Assembly (NCBI GenBank): GCA_938002835.1
Contig: CALKZS010000010.1
Coordinates: 38,305 to 102,304 of the forward strand
DNA length: 64,000 bases
Direction of reading: 5' to 3'
DNA from: an uncultured Dokdonia sp.
GTDB taxonomy: Bacteria > Bacteroidota > Bacteroidia > Flavobacteriales > Flavobacteriaceae
Position numbers and translations under genes: made by a program. Below, piece by piece: positions 28,379 to 36,476 of this stretch; within the stretch, counting starts at the first letter, position 1, and the number at the start of each line of letters is the position of its first letter. Under the pieces are notes generated by a model. That model ran no database searches, was not told the origin of the DNA, and saw only the letters and a list, made by a program, of their open reading frames with translations.

Positions 28379-29086
28379 ATGAAAAAAATTATAGTACTCC
28401 TATTTGTTTTCACACTGATTTCTTGTGACACATTACAGACTGTTGTTAATAACTTACCTGCAGCTGGAAGCGGAATATTGAGTAATGAAACTATAGGAAA
28501 CGGACTAAAAGAAGCTCTCGACAAAGGAATTACCGAACAAGTTTCTAAGCTAACGTCAAAAGACGGTTTTTATAAAAATGAATTAGTTAAAATCTTATTG
28601 CCTGAAGAACTACAAAAAGTAGATAATACATTACGTAAAGTAGGTTTAGGTAATCTTGCAGACGAAGGAATTAAAGTTTTAAACCGTGCCGCAGAAGATG
28701 CAGTGAGTGAAGCAACTCCTATTTTTGTAAGTGCTGTTAAAGATCTTTCTTTTACAGATGTAAAAAATATATTATTAGGAGAAGATAATGCTGCAACTAC
28801 TTATCTTGAAGGTAAGACACAAACTGCTTTATATAACAAGTTTAATCCTGTTATTAAAAATTCTTTCTCTAAAGTAGGTGCAGATCAAATATGGAGTAAT
28901 TTAATTACAAAATATAATGCATTACCTCTTACTAGTGATGTAAATCCAGATCTTACAGACTATGTAACTCAAGAAGCCTTAAAAGGAGTATATACAATGA
29001 TTTCTGTAGAAGAAAAAGATATACGTAATAATGTTGCTAGTAGAACAACAGACTTACTTAAGAATGTTTTTGCTATGCAAGACTAA
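28379..29086 (+). CDS. DUF4197 lipoprotein
   Basis: 235 residues; lipoprotein signal with lipobox LISC at residues 13-16. The mature part is helical: GLKEALDKGITEQVSKLTSK, KILLPEELQKVDNTLRKVGL, VLNRAAEDAVSEATPIFVSA, DYVTQEALKGVYTMISVEEK. This is the DUF4197 pattern (GLKEALxxGxxxAVxxLxxxDGF, LPxxLxKxexxLRxxGxG). A widespread envelope protein of unknown function. It is followed by an unusually perfect hairpin. Confidence 0.9.
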   Translation: MKKIIVLLFVFTLISCDTLQTVVNNLPAAGSGILSNETIGNGLKEALDKGITEQVSKLTSKDGFYKNELVKILLPEELQKVDNTLRKVGLGNLADEGIKVLNRAAEDAVSEATPIFVSAVKDLSFTDVKNILLGEDNAATTYLEGKTQTALYNKFNPVIKNSFSKVGADQIWSNLITKYNALPLTSDVNPDLTDYVTQEALKGVYTMISVEEKDIRNNVASRTTDLLKNVFAMQD

Positions 29087-29100
29087 ACAATAAATATCAT

Positions 29101-29150
29101 ATATCATAAAAAAATGTCAATGTGTATATATTGACATTTTTTTATGATAT
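29101..29150. terminator. Perfect 20 bp-stem terminator hairpin
   Basis: Left arm ATATCATAAAAAAATGTCAA pairs without mismatch to the right arm; the loop is TGTGTATATA. The internal A- and T-runs mean it can terminate either strand. Confidence 0.8.
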
Positions 29151-29216
29151 ATGATATTTTTTTACTATCTTCAAACACCTAATAACCAATAAATTATAGC
29201 TTACTAACCCATCTGT

Positions 29217-29384
29217 ATGGAAACTACTGCAAAACAAAAGCGATATAAGAACTATCTAGAGCGCAAATACAAAAAGCTCATAGAAGAAGCTTATAATGTA
29301 CAATATACAGATCATAGCCTTAGTGATATTCTTACTTATGATGCACTTAGGTTACGTCACAAATTATCCTTCTTTCAACTGTAA
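29217..29384 (+). CDS. Small conserved-looking protein, 55 aa
   Basis: ATG frame of 55 codons: rich in Lys/Tyr at the start (KQKRYKNYLERKYKKLIEEA), then DHSLSDILTYDALRLRHKL. It resembles the short flavobacterial proteins with a KYxKLxxEAxxL...SDxxxxEA pattern (Lacal_2735-like), but the match is weak. Its last 21 bp overlap the 3' end of the convergent btuF-like gene. Function unknown. Confidence 0.5.
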   Translation: METTAKQKRYKNYLERKYKKLIEEAYNVQYTDHSLSDILTYDALRLRHKLSFFQL

Positions 29385-30152
29385 TTGTAATTTAGTGAAG
29401 TAGTCAAAAGCTCCTAATAGTCTACTGCCGTACCACGAAAAGTATTCACCATCTACAAGAAGTATTTTTGCATTTGTATTTTCTTGAAATTCTTTAATAT
29501 GCTTCTTTGTAAAAGGATATGGCTCTGAAGATAATAATATATAATCTGGATCTTTTAATTGTTCTATTGTAGCTTCAGGATATCGGTCATCACTTATCGT
29601 ATTTTCAAAACCATTTAATTCAAGTAAATGATTTATATAAGTATCTTTCCCTACTGTCATAAATGGTTTTTTCCAAATTAGATACAAACACTTGCGTTTT
29701 ACTGAAGGAGTATTTTTTATAGTAAATTCCTCGAGTTTTTGCTGTATCTCAAAAACCATATTGTGAGCAGAAGATTCTTTATTAAATAATATCCCATATT
29801 GAATAATTAATGATAATGTATCGTCTATGGTTGATACATCAGACACGTGTACAGGTGCTATATGAGATAGTTTTTCTACAATTTCTTTAGTGTTTTCTTC
29901 CTTATTACAAAGAATAATATCTGGTGCAAGTGATTTTATCTTATGCACATCTACCTGCTTTGTTCCTCCTACAATTGTTTTTTGTTTTCGTAGGTCTTTA
30001 GGATGCACACAAAACTTAGTAATACCAACAATATTATCAAGTAAACCAAGATCTACCAGCAATTCTGTCTGGCTAGGAACTAAGGATATAATTCTTTTGG
30101 GTATTTCTGTAAAGTGTAGTTTTTGTCCTATTTGATCTACTACAGTAATCAT
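29364..30152 (-). CDS. BtuF-like periplasmic-type substrate-binding protein
   Basis: 262 residues of the helical-backbone metal receptor class (vitamin B12 or siderophore binding). IPKRIISLVPSQTELLVDLGLLDNIVGITKF is the N-terminal lobe signature (excerpted here as ISLVPSQTELLVDLGL), followed by GGTKQVDVHKIKSLAPDIIL and the C-terminal lobe VGKDTYINHLLELNGFENTI. No signal peptide is visible, so it may be cytoplasmic or exported in a non-standard way; this is common for flavobacterial copies. Last gene of prfA-PLDc_N-pyrF-btuF-like, 6 nt after pyrF. No permease is adjacent. Confidence 0.85.
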   Translation of the reverse strand: MITVVDQIGQKLHFTEIPKRIISLVPSQTELLVDLGLLDNIVGITKFCVHPKDLRKQKTIVGGTKQVDVHKIKSLAPDIILCNKEENTKEIVEKLSHIAPVHVSDVSTIDDTLSLIIQYGILFNKESSAHNMVFEIQQKLEEFTIKNTPSVKRKCLYLIWKKPFMTVGKDTYINHLLELNGFENTISDDRYPEATIEQLKDPDYILLSSEPYPFTKKHIKEFQENTNAKILLVDGEYFSWYGSRLLGAFDYFTKLQLQLKEG

Positions 30153-30158
30153 AACAGA

Positions 30159-30977
30159 TTATCGTGCATTTAGTAGTACTTCCATCTGTGACTGTAGCTC
30201 TTTTGCAGCAGTTCGCGAGGCTTGTGCAAAATCTTCGTCTTGTGATTTATAAATAATTCCTCGGGAAGAATTAATAAGAAGCCCTACATCTTCTGTCATT
30301 CCATATTTACAAACTTCTTCAAGACTTCCGCCTTGAGCTCCTACTCCTGGAACTAATAAAAAAGATGATGGAATGATCGTTCTTATCTCAGCTAGAAAAC
30401 TGGCTTTTGTAGCGCCTACAACATACATTAAGTTTTCGGCACCTTCGTATGTTTTTGATGTAGCTAATACTTTCTTATAAACTTCTTGACCATCTATCAT
30501 TTGTGTCTGGAAGTCAAAGGCTCCTTTATTAGACGTTAATGCGAGTAGTATAGTATGCTTTTCGCGAAAGCTTAAAAAAGGCTCCACACTATTTTTACCC
30601 ATATATGGAGCTACCGTTACAGAGTCGAAGTTAAGATTTTCAAAAAATGCTTTTGCATATCTACTTGATGTATTACCTATATCACCACGTTTTGCATCTG
30701 CAATGGTAAATTGCTCTGGATACTTTTCATTAATATAATTAATGGTTTTTTCTAGAGATTGCCATCCTTTTATACCGTATGCTTCATAAAAAGCAGTGTT
30801 GGGTTTATATCCCACGCATAGATCTTGTGTTGCATCTATAATCGCTTTATTAAATGCAAAAATAGGATCTTCTTCTTCAAGTAAATGCTTTGGTATTTTA
30901 TCTAGATCTGTATCTAATCCTACTATTAGAAAAGATTTTTTCTTTTTAATTTGATCTACAAGAAATTGAGTGGTCAT
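30159..30977 (-). CDS. pyrF: Orotidine 5'-phosphate decarboxylase
   Basis: Final step of UMP synthesis. A group 2 (long, 272 aa) OMP decarboxylase: [52 protein letters not shown] (catalytic Lys/Asp pair DAKRGD near residue 95) and [17 protein letters not shown] variant palindrome within the gene encodes LSFREKHT. It is separate from the pyrR-pyrB operon and sits between a PLDc_N gene and a btuF-like gene. Confidence 0.96.
   Translation of the reverse strand: MTTQFLVDQIKKKKSFLIVGLDTDLDKIPKHLLEEEDPIFAFNKAIIDATQDLCVGYKPNTAFYEAYGIKGWQSLEKTINYINEKYPEQFTIADAKRGDIGNTSSRYAKAFFENLNFDSVTVAPYMGKNSVEPFLSFREKHTILLALTSNKGAFDFQTQMIDGQEVYKKVLATSKTYEGAENLMYVVGATKASFLAEIRTIIPSSFLLVPGVGAQGGSLEEVCKYGMTEDVGLLINSSRGIIYKSQDEDFAQASRTAAKELQSQMEVLLNAR
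30557..30571. repeat. Variant palindrome GCTTTTCGCGAAAGC (inside pyrF)
   Basis: One extra T relative to the usual element shifts the reading relationship: here it encodes SFREK rather than AFAKA. Confidence 0.8.
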
Positions 30978-30998
30978 AAATTAGAAATAATAATATAA

Positions 30999-31211
30999 TT
31001 ATTTTTTATTTTTCCTATTACCAATAAATAGATATAATAGTGATCCTAATATGGGTAAAAGAAAAGCAACAAAAATCCAAACGAGTTTTTCTGTTGCTTC
31101 AAGTCTCTTATTTTTTAAAATTAAAATTGCCATTAAAAACGGAATACCAAAGACAACAAATAATAACATCAGTTGCCAAGGTCCTATCATTCTTAAGACA
31201 AATAACTCCAT
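30999..31211 (-). CDS. Small PLDc_N-type membrane protein
   Basis: 70 residues, two hydrophobic helices (QLMLLFVVFGIPFLMAILIL and KLVWIFVAFLLPILGSLLYL) ending FIGNRKNKK. This is the isolated N-terminal two-helix domain of cardiolipin synthases (PLDc_N), a common stand-alone small protein. It lies 3 nt after prfA and 21 nt before pyrF. Role unknown. Confidence 0.85.
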   Translation of the reverse strand: MELFVLRMIGPWQLMLLFVVFGIPFLMAILILKNKRLEATEKLVWIFVAFLLPILGSLLYLFIGNRKNKK

Positions 31212-31214
31212 ATA

Positions 31215-32294
31215 TTACAAGTCTCCTTCATTAAACTTGAGTTTCTCAGTATTTTCTACTAGTCTAAGTTCTTCAAGTATTTTCTGGATATCTCCATTTA
31301 CAATATTTTGTAAATCATACAGTGTAAGTCCTATTCTGTGATCTGTCACACGTCCTTGCGGATAATTATAGGTACGTATTTTTGCACTACGATCACCACT
31401 ACTTACTTGTGAGTTACGTTTTGCAGCATCTTCTTCCTGCTTTTTTGCAAGTTCTAAGTCATATAGACGTGAGCGCAGTACTTTAAAAGCTTTCTCTTTG
31501 TTTTTATGCTGTGATTTTTGATCCTGACATTGTGCCACAAGTCCTGTAGGAACGTGTGTAAGCCTTACTGCCGAGTATGTGGTATTTACAGACTGACCTC
31601 CTGGTCCAGAAGAACAGAAATAATCTATTCTTACATCTTTTGGATCTATTTGTACATCAAACTCTTCGGCTTCTGGTAATACCATTACTGTTGCTGCACT
31701 GGTATGAACACGGCCTTGAGTTTCTGTTTGAGGAACACGTTGTACACGATGCACGCCTGCTTCAAACTTCATAGTGCCATATACATCTTGACCCGTAATT
31801 TCAAATTGTATCTCTTTAAAACCTCCAGATGTTCCTTCACTATAATCTACGGTGCTGTGCTTCCATCCAGGTACAGAGTCTACATATTTTGTATACATTC
31901 TATATAGATCTCCTGCAAAAATACTTGCTTCATCTCCTCCGGTTCCTGCTCGTATTTCTACCACAACATTCTTTGCATCTTCTGGATCTTTAGGAATGAG
32001 CATCATTCTTATTTTTTCTTCCAGTTCTGGTATTCCAGACTTAGCCTCTTCATATTGAAGCTTTGCCATTTCTACCATCTCATCATCACTCCCATCTGCT
32101 ATGATCTCTTCTGCCTCTTTGAGATTTTCTGTAAGTTCTATATATACCTCACGCTCATCCATAAGCGCTTTGAGATCACTATATTCTTTATTGAGCTTTA
32201 CATAACGTTTTTGATCTGATATAATATCTGGTTGTATAATCAGGTCACTAACCTCATCAAAACGTTGTTTTACAATCTGTAATTTATCTAACAT
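31215..32294 (-). CDS. prfA: Peptide chain release factor 1
   Basis: RF1 releases peptides at UAA/UAG. 359 residues. [17 protein letters not shown] follows VPQTETQG, in which PQT is the RF1-specific PxT anticodon-like tripeptide. The catalytic GGQ is in [20 protein letters not shown] near residue 233. The C-terminal [20 protein letters not shown] is typical of RF1. First gene of the operon running to the btuF-like gene. Confidence 0.98.
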   Translation of the reverse strand: MLDKLQIVKQRFDEVSDLIIQPDIISDQKRYVKLNKEYSDLKALMDEREVYIELTENLKEAEEIIADGSDDEMVEMAKLQYEEAKSGIPELEEKIRMMLIPKDPEDAKNVVVEIRAGTGGDEASIFAGDLYRMYTKYVDSVPGWKHSTVDYSEGTSGGFKEIQFEITGQDVYGTMKFEAGVHRVQRVPQTETQGRVHTSAATVMVLPEAEEFDVQIDPKDVRIDYFCSSGPGGQSVNTTYSAVRLTHVPTGLVAQCQDQKSQHKNKEKAFKVLRSRLYDLELAKKQEEDAAKRNSQVSSGDRSAKIRTYNYPQGRVTDHRIGLTLYDLQNIVNGDIQKILEELRLVENTEKLKFNEGDL

Positions 32295-32421
32295 CTGCTT
32301 TCTTAAATGATGAGCGAATTTACAATAATTTCATCTAGGATAAAATATTGATTGTTGGAGTAGCGCTTTTGCCAAAGCATATACATTATACTGAGCTTAT
32401 AGATTCTAAAAAATAGAATAA

Positions 32422-32455
32422 AAAAAGTGATTGTAAATTTTACAATCACTTTTTA
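32422..32455 (-). terminator. Terminator after the DUF937-like gene
   Basis: AAAAAGTGATTGTAAA / TACAATCACTTTTT stem with a very short loop; A- and T-runs flank both sides. A decayed palindrome (GCTTTTGCCAAAGC) lies at 32365-32378 beyond it. Confidence 0.85.
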
Positions 32456-32475
32456 ATCTTATATCTATTATTAAA

Positions 32476-32919
32476 TTATCCTAATAGACCTTTTGCTTTA
32501 TCAAGCAGGCTTCCTCCACCTGCTCCTCCTAGCAAATCACCTATATTACTAATATCAAATCCGCTATCTTCTTCGCTAGTAGACATAAATTTTTCTTTTA
32601 ATCCATCTACTAAACCAGGAGCTATATTACTTGCCTCTGCTTGAGCTTCTTGAGCATTCATTCCTTTACTTTGTAATATTCCACTAAGATTACCAACTAG
32701 TCCTTGAAAAATGCCATTACTTTCTGAGGCAACTCCATCATTAGAAAATAAACTAGTTACATCACTAAGATTTCCTGATTGCACCTGACTCATAAGGCTA
32801 TTTAATAGTTGTGAAGAGCCTTCCTCTGCAGCTGCTTGCGTTGCTTCTGCTCCAAGTGAATTAGGAAGCATTTTTTCTTTAAGTTTTTGTACTGCTAAAT
32901 CTTTTAATAAATCAAACAT
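32476..32919 (-). CDS. DUF937-like small protein
   Basis: 147 residues with no signal. Starts MFDLLKDLAVQKLKEKML, then Ala/Gln/Ser-rich helices (SQLLNSLMSQVQSGNLSDV, GIFQGLVGNLSGIL) and a Gly-rich end (IGDLLGGAGGGSLLDKAKGL). The Gly-Leu-Leu-Gly pattern and DLL starts resemble the DUF937/YidB-like group. Function unknown. Monocistronic with a terminator. Confidence 0.65.
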   Translation of the reverse strand: MFDLLKDLAVQKLKEKMLPNSLGAEATQAAAEEGSSQLLNSLMSQVQSGNLSDVTSLFSNDGVASESNGIFQGLVGNLSGILQSKGMNAQEAQAEASNIAPGLVDGLKEKFMSTSEEDSGFDISNIGDLLGGAGGGSLLDKAKGLLG

Positions 32920-33114
32920 AATATTTTTTAAATTTTGGGTTTTTATAATAGCCTTAATATAAGAAAAAATTAGAAAACAAAAGCTAATTAGCTATTAAAA
33001 ATTATATTTTAACTATTTAAATGTTTTTAAAGTTAATATTTTTCTTACAAATATTTAAAGCCATTTTTAAGAACTTTACCTTAAAAATAATTAGATAAAG
33101 AATGATAGATTAGT

Positions 33115-33612
33115 ATGGTTTTAAAATCAAGAATAGCATTTGGTGGTGGCTGTCATTGGTGTACAGAAGCTGTTTTTAAAGCACTAAAAGGTGTTGTTAT
33201 AGTTGAGCAAGGATACATCACTTCTATAGCTCCTAATGATTTTTTTTCTGAAGGTGTGATTGTACATTATGACCAAAGCATAATTTCTTTACCTCAACTT
33301 ATAGAAGTACATCTTTTCACACATAAATCTACCAGCAATCATAGTTTTAGAGAGATGTATAGATCTGCTATGTATTGGTATGATAAAGAACAGGAAACCG
33401 CTTTCGCGAAAGCTATACAAAAGCTTCAACCTTTATTTTCTAAAAGTATTATTACTGAAGCATTACCTTTTATGAGTTTTAAACCCAGTCGAGAATCTAT
33501 TACAGATTATTATTCAAAACATCCTAATGCTCCTTTTTGCACTCGATATATAAAACCTAAATTATCATTCCTAAATGAGAATTATAGTGATATTATAAAA
33601 CCTTCTACTTAA
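33115..33612 (+). CDS. msrA: MsrA-type peptide methionine sulfoxide reductase
   Basis: 165 residues. The catalytic loop is IAFGGGCHWCTEAVFKALKG (residues 7-26); the usual form is GCFWG/C, so His replaces Phe. The downstream REMYRSAMYWYDKEQ matches the YRSAIxxxxxxQ block. It reduces methionine-S-sulfoxide. A palindrome copy lies inside the gene, encoding ETAFAKAIQK. Short for the family, ending after APFCTRYIKPKLSFL. Convergent with purM (stop codons adjacent). Confidence 0.85.
   Translation: MVLKSRIAFGGGCHWCTEAVFKALKGVVIVEQGYITSIAPNDFFSEGVIVHYDQSIISLPQLIEVHLFTHKSTSNHSFREMYRSAMYWYDKEQETAFAKAIQKLQPLFSKSIITEALPFMSFKPSRESITDYYSKHPNAPFCTRYIKPKLSFLNENYSDIIKPST
33399..33413. repeat. GCTTTCGCGAAAGC palindrome, copy 9 (inside msrA)
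   Basis: Core palindrome in the coding region, read as Ala-Phe-Ala-Lys-Ala. Confidence 0.95.
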
Positions 33613-34794
33613 TTAATACTCAAAAGTTCCGTATGAGCTTTTAATGGTAAGTTTTTTTCCTTCAGGACGATCTGCAACACGACCTATTATTTGAGCATCT
33701 ACATTAAAAGAGGTAGAAATATCTATAAGATCTTGAGCAACTTCTTCTGGACAATAAATCTCCATACGATGTCCCATATTAAATACTTGGTACATCTCTT
33801 TCCAGTCTGTATTACTTTCTTTTTGGATAAGATCAAAAAGAGGTGGTGTTTTAAATAAATTATCTTTTATAATATGTAGACTTTCTACAAAATGAAGAAT
33901 CTTTGTTTGTGCCCCGCCACTACAGTGTACCATCCCGTGAATAGTATCTGCATTATATTTAGAAAGTATCTTTTTAATAATAGGTGCATATGTTCTTGTA
34001 GGAGACAATACCAATTTTCCAGCATCTAATGGACTATTTTCTACTTGATCTGTAAGCTTTTTAGACCCACTATATACCAAATCTTCAGGTACTGCTGCAT
34101 CAAAACTTTCTGGATATGCTTTTGCCAAATATTTATTAAACACATCGTGCCTTGCAGAAGTAAGCCCATTACTTCCCATACCACCATTGTATGCTGTCTC
34201 ATAACTCGCTTGACCAAAAGACGATAAGCCCACAATAACATCTCCAGGACGTATGTTTGCATTATCTATCACGTCACTGCGTTTCATACGTGCTGTTACT
34301 GTAGAGTCTACAATAATAGTTCTAACAAGATCTCCCACATCTGCGGTTTCACCACCTGTAGAGTGTATCGTTACTCCATAAGATGTAAGTTCTTCTAATA
34401 ACTCTTCAGATCCATTTATAATGGCTGATAAAACTTCGCCAGGAATTACATTTTTATTACGGCCTATAGTAGATGATAGCATAATATGATCTGTAGCTCC
34501 TACACACAAGAGATCATCTATATTCATTATAAGTGCGTCTTGAGCGATACCTTTCCATACAGAAAGATCACCTGTTTCTTTCCAATACATATATGCAAGA
34601 GAAGACTTTGTGCCTGCTCCATCTGCGTGCATTACAAGACAATACTCTTGATCTCCCGTAAGTGCATCTGGTACTATTTTACAAAAAGCTTTAGGAAAGA
34701 GTCCTTTATCAACATTTTTAATTGCATTATGCACATCTTCTTTTCCGGCAGAAACACCTCTTTGCGCATATCTTTTCGAAATTTCTTGGCTCAT
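33613..34794 (-). CDS. purM: Phosphoribosylformylglycinamidine cyclo-ligase (AIR synthetase), long form
   Basis: 393 residues of the PurM/AIR-synthase fold. MHADGAGTKSSLAYMYWKET near residue 53, IMNIDDLLCVGATDHIMLSS, IPGEVLSAIINGSEELLEEL and IHSTGGETADVGDLVRTIIVD are the PurM nucleotide and substrate sites; GMVHCSGGAQTKIL and FNMGHRMEIYCP are C-terminal blocks. The longer Bacteroidota version of PurM (E. coli has about 345). Fifth step of purine synthesis. It stops directly against msrA on the other strand. Confidence 0.9.
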   Translation of the reverse strand: MSQEISKRYAQRGVSAGKEDVHNAIKNVDKGLFPKAFCKIVPDALTGDQEYCLVMHADGAGTKSSLAYMYWKETGDLSVWKGIAQDALIMNIDDLLCVGATDHIMLSSTIGRNKNVIPGEVLSAIINGSEELLEELTSYGVTIHSTGGETADVGDLVRTIIVDSTVTARMKRSDVIDNANIRPGDVIVGLSSFGQASYETAYNGGMGSNGLTSARHDVFNKYLAKAYPESFDAAVPEDLVYSGSKKLTDQVENSPLDAGKLVLSPTRTYAPIIKKILSKYNADTIHGMVHCSGGAQTKILHFVESLHIIKDNLFKTPPLFDLIQKESNTDWKEMYQVFNMGHRMEIYCPEEVAQDLIDISTSFNVDAQIIGRVADRPEGKKLTIKSSYGTFEY

Positions 34795-34903
34795 ATCCTA
34801 ATTTTAAAGTGCAAAAATAGGGATTATATAATGGGACTAAAAATGTATCCTAACGCTATTTTGTAAAAACATTGCACCTTATTATAATGACTATTTATAA
34901 TAA

Positions 34904-34935
34904 AAAAATGGACTAGTACTTACTAATCCATTTTT
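34904..34935 (-). terminator. Terminator after the OmpA-like gene
   Basis: AAATGGACTAGTA pairs with TACTAATCCATTT (one mismatch) with A/T runs; 39 nt beyond the stop of the lipoprotein gene. Confidence 0.75.
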
Positions 34936-34973
34936 ATGATGCTTAACTTCTAAATTTATATATCAATAAATTA

Positions 34974-35687
34974 TTAATTCCCTCCGTTAGCTTCGTTTTG
35001 AGCTTCATTCTTCATCTTTTCATTAGGAATCAAAACAATATTCACACGACGGTTGTGGGCTCTTCCTTCTGGAGTATCATTAGAAGATACTGGACTTGTT
35101 TCTCCATACCAGTTTGTAGTAAAACGACCTGGACTCATATTTTTAGTATTTACAAAATATCCCGTTACAGCTTCTGCTCGTTTTTGAGATAATGTCATAT
35201 TATATGTATCAGAACCAGAACTATCAGTATGCCCTATGATTAATACATTAGTATCTGGAAATTCAAGAAGCAAATTATACATCTTATCTAAAGTTACCCT
35301 AGATTGTTCTGTAATATTGTGCTTGTTTGTATCAAAATTAATTCCGCTGTTTTCATCAAATGTTACGACTATATCATCATCTACACGTTCAATCTCAACA
35401 CCAGGAATTTCTTCTTCAATACGCTGTGCATTTTTATCCATTTTATTTCCAATAAGTACACCTGCAGTACCTCCTACTACACCTCCAATAACAGCTCCTA
35501 TTTCTCCATTTCCTCCTTTTCCTATATTATTACCTAATATCGCACCTAAAACGGCTCCACCTGTAGCTCCTATTACACCTCCTTTTTGCTTATTATTTGC
35601 ATTTTGAACTGCTCCGCAATTTGTAAGAGAGATACTTAAAATAAGTACCCATATTACTACTCCTATTTTTTTTGTGTCAAGTTTCAT
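34974..35687 (-). CDS. OmpA-domain lipoprotein with glycine zipper
   Basis: Lipoprotein signal ending SLTNCG, then a Gly-zipper hydrophobic segment (GGVIGATGGAVLGAILGNNI, GAVIGGVVGGTAGVLIGNKM) and a C-terminal OmpA/MotB-type peptidoglycan-binding domain (VLIIGHTDSSGSDTYNMTLS, then RAEAVTGYFV, PVSSNDTPEGRAHNRRVNIV). It probably anchors the outer membrane to the wall. The ATG at 35687 is used; upstream is a TTG. 26 nt after the lipocalin-like gene, so possibly co-transcribed with it. Confidence 0.92.
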   Translation of the reverse strand: MKLDTKKIGVVIWVLILSISLTNCGAVQNANNKQKGGVIGATGGAVLGAILGNNIGKGGNGEIGAVIGGVVGGTAGVLIGNKMDKNAQRIEEEIPGVEIERVDDDIVVTFDENSGINFDTNKHNITEQSRVTLDKMYNLLLEFPDTNVLIIGHTDSSGSDTYNMTLSQKRAEAVTGYFVNTKNMSPGRFTTNWYGETSPVSSNDTPEGRAHNRRVNIVLIPNEKMKNEAQNEANGGN

Positions 35688-35713
35688 ATTCAACTATTTT
35701 ATTAAATTATATA

Positions 35714-36199
35714 TTAATCTACTTTAGTAAAATTTAGTGATATTGTTACAGGTGTACCCTCCACACTAACTGTTTGTTGCCATTGCATAGTAGTATCATC
35801 TAGTTGTGTAAGAGAAAACCTATATCCTTTGGTTTGATTTTTATCTGCTTTTCCTAATTTTGATGTTGGCTTTAATAAAAAATCATATAGACCTGTCTCT
35901 GCATTTATCTCTTGAACAGTAAAAATAAAATAGCGTTCTCCAGAGTTACAGTCATTATTAGTTATAGAATATAAACCTGAGTTATTATTAGGGATAAATT
36001 GCCAAGTACTTCCTTCAAAACAAGCCTCTGTCTCGTCTTGAAGCAACTTAATGTTATAGGTGCCTGATTGATTATGACTTATAGTATTTAACTGCCAATT
36101 TCCTTTCATTACCTTTTTTGCTTGGATAACCGTCTTAGGAGTACCACAAGATACTAAAATCAATATAAAAGCTAAAGAAAACTTTACAAGTGTGTTCAT
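35714..36199 (-). CDS. Lipocalin-like lipoprotein
   Basis: 161 residues with lipobox LVSC. The mature part begins KKVMKGNWQLNTISHNQSGT (GxW lipocalin-type start) and consists of beta-strands (STWQFIPNNNSGLYSITNN, RYFIFTVQEINAETGLYDFL, GYRFSLTQLDDTTMQWQQ), as in small flavobacterial lipocalin-like domains. Ligand unknown. It pairs with the OmpA lipoprotein gene; it lies behind the curli operon but is separated by about 280 bp. Confidence 0.75.
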   Translation of the reverse strand: MNTLVKFSLAFILILVSCGTPKTVIQAKKVMKGNWQLNTISHNQSGTYNIKLLQDETEACFEGSTWQFIPNNNSGLYSITNNDCNSGERYFIFTVQEINAETGLYDFLLKPTSKLGKADKNQTKGYRFSLTQLDDTTMQWQQTVSVEGTPVTISLNFTKVD

Positions 36200-36406
36200 T
36201 TTAAAATATGTTTTACTGTTTATACGATTTATTTTGGCAGATAGATTTTTTGTTTCATTAAAAATAAAATTTTTTTATTACAAAAAGGAAAACAAAAACC
36301 TTAATATCCTTTAATCGATATGCCAAAAGATATTCTCGACAAACAACATATTTTATTTATAAAACACGTATTTCTTACAATTAATTTACTATTAAAAATA
36401 GTAGTT

Positions 36407-36424
36407 ACGCTTTCGCGAAAGCGT
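36407..36424. repeat. GCTTTCGCGAAAGC palindrome, copy 10
   Basis: 18 bp palindrome (ACG/CGT arms; partly symmetrical beyond) between the last curli-operon gene and the lipocalin-like gene. Confidence 0.95.
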
Positions 36425-36476
36425 AGCTAATTACAATATCTTACTATTTAAAATAGATAAAACTTCTTGTTCTTAT

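Noticed and set aside
33613..34794. Selenophosphate synthase instead of PurM
   Set aside because: No Sec/Cys-Lys active-site start; the GAGTKSSLAY and GGETADV blocks are of AIR synthetase.
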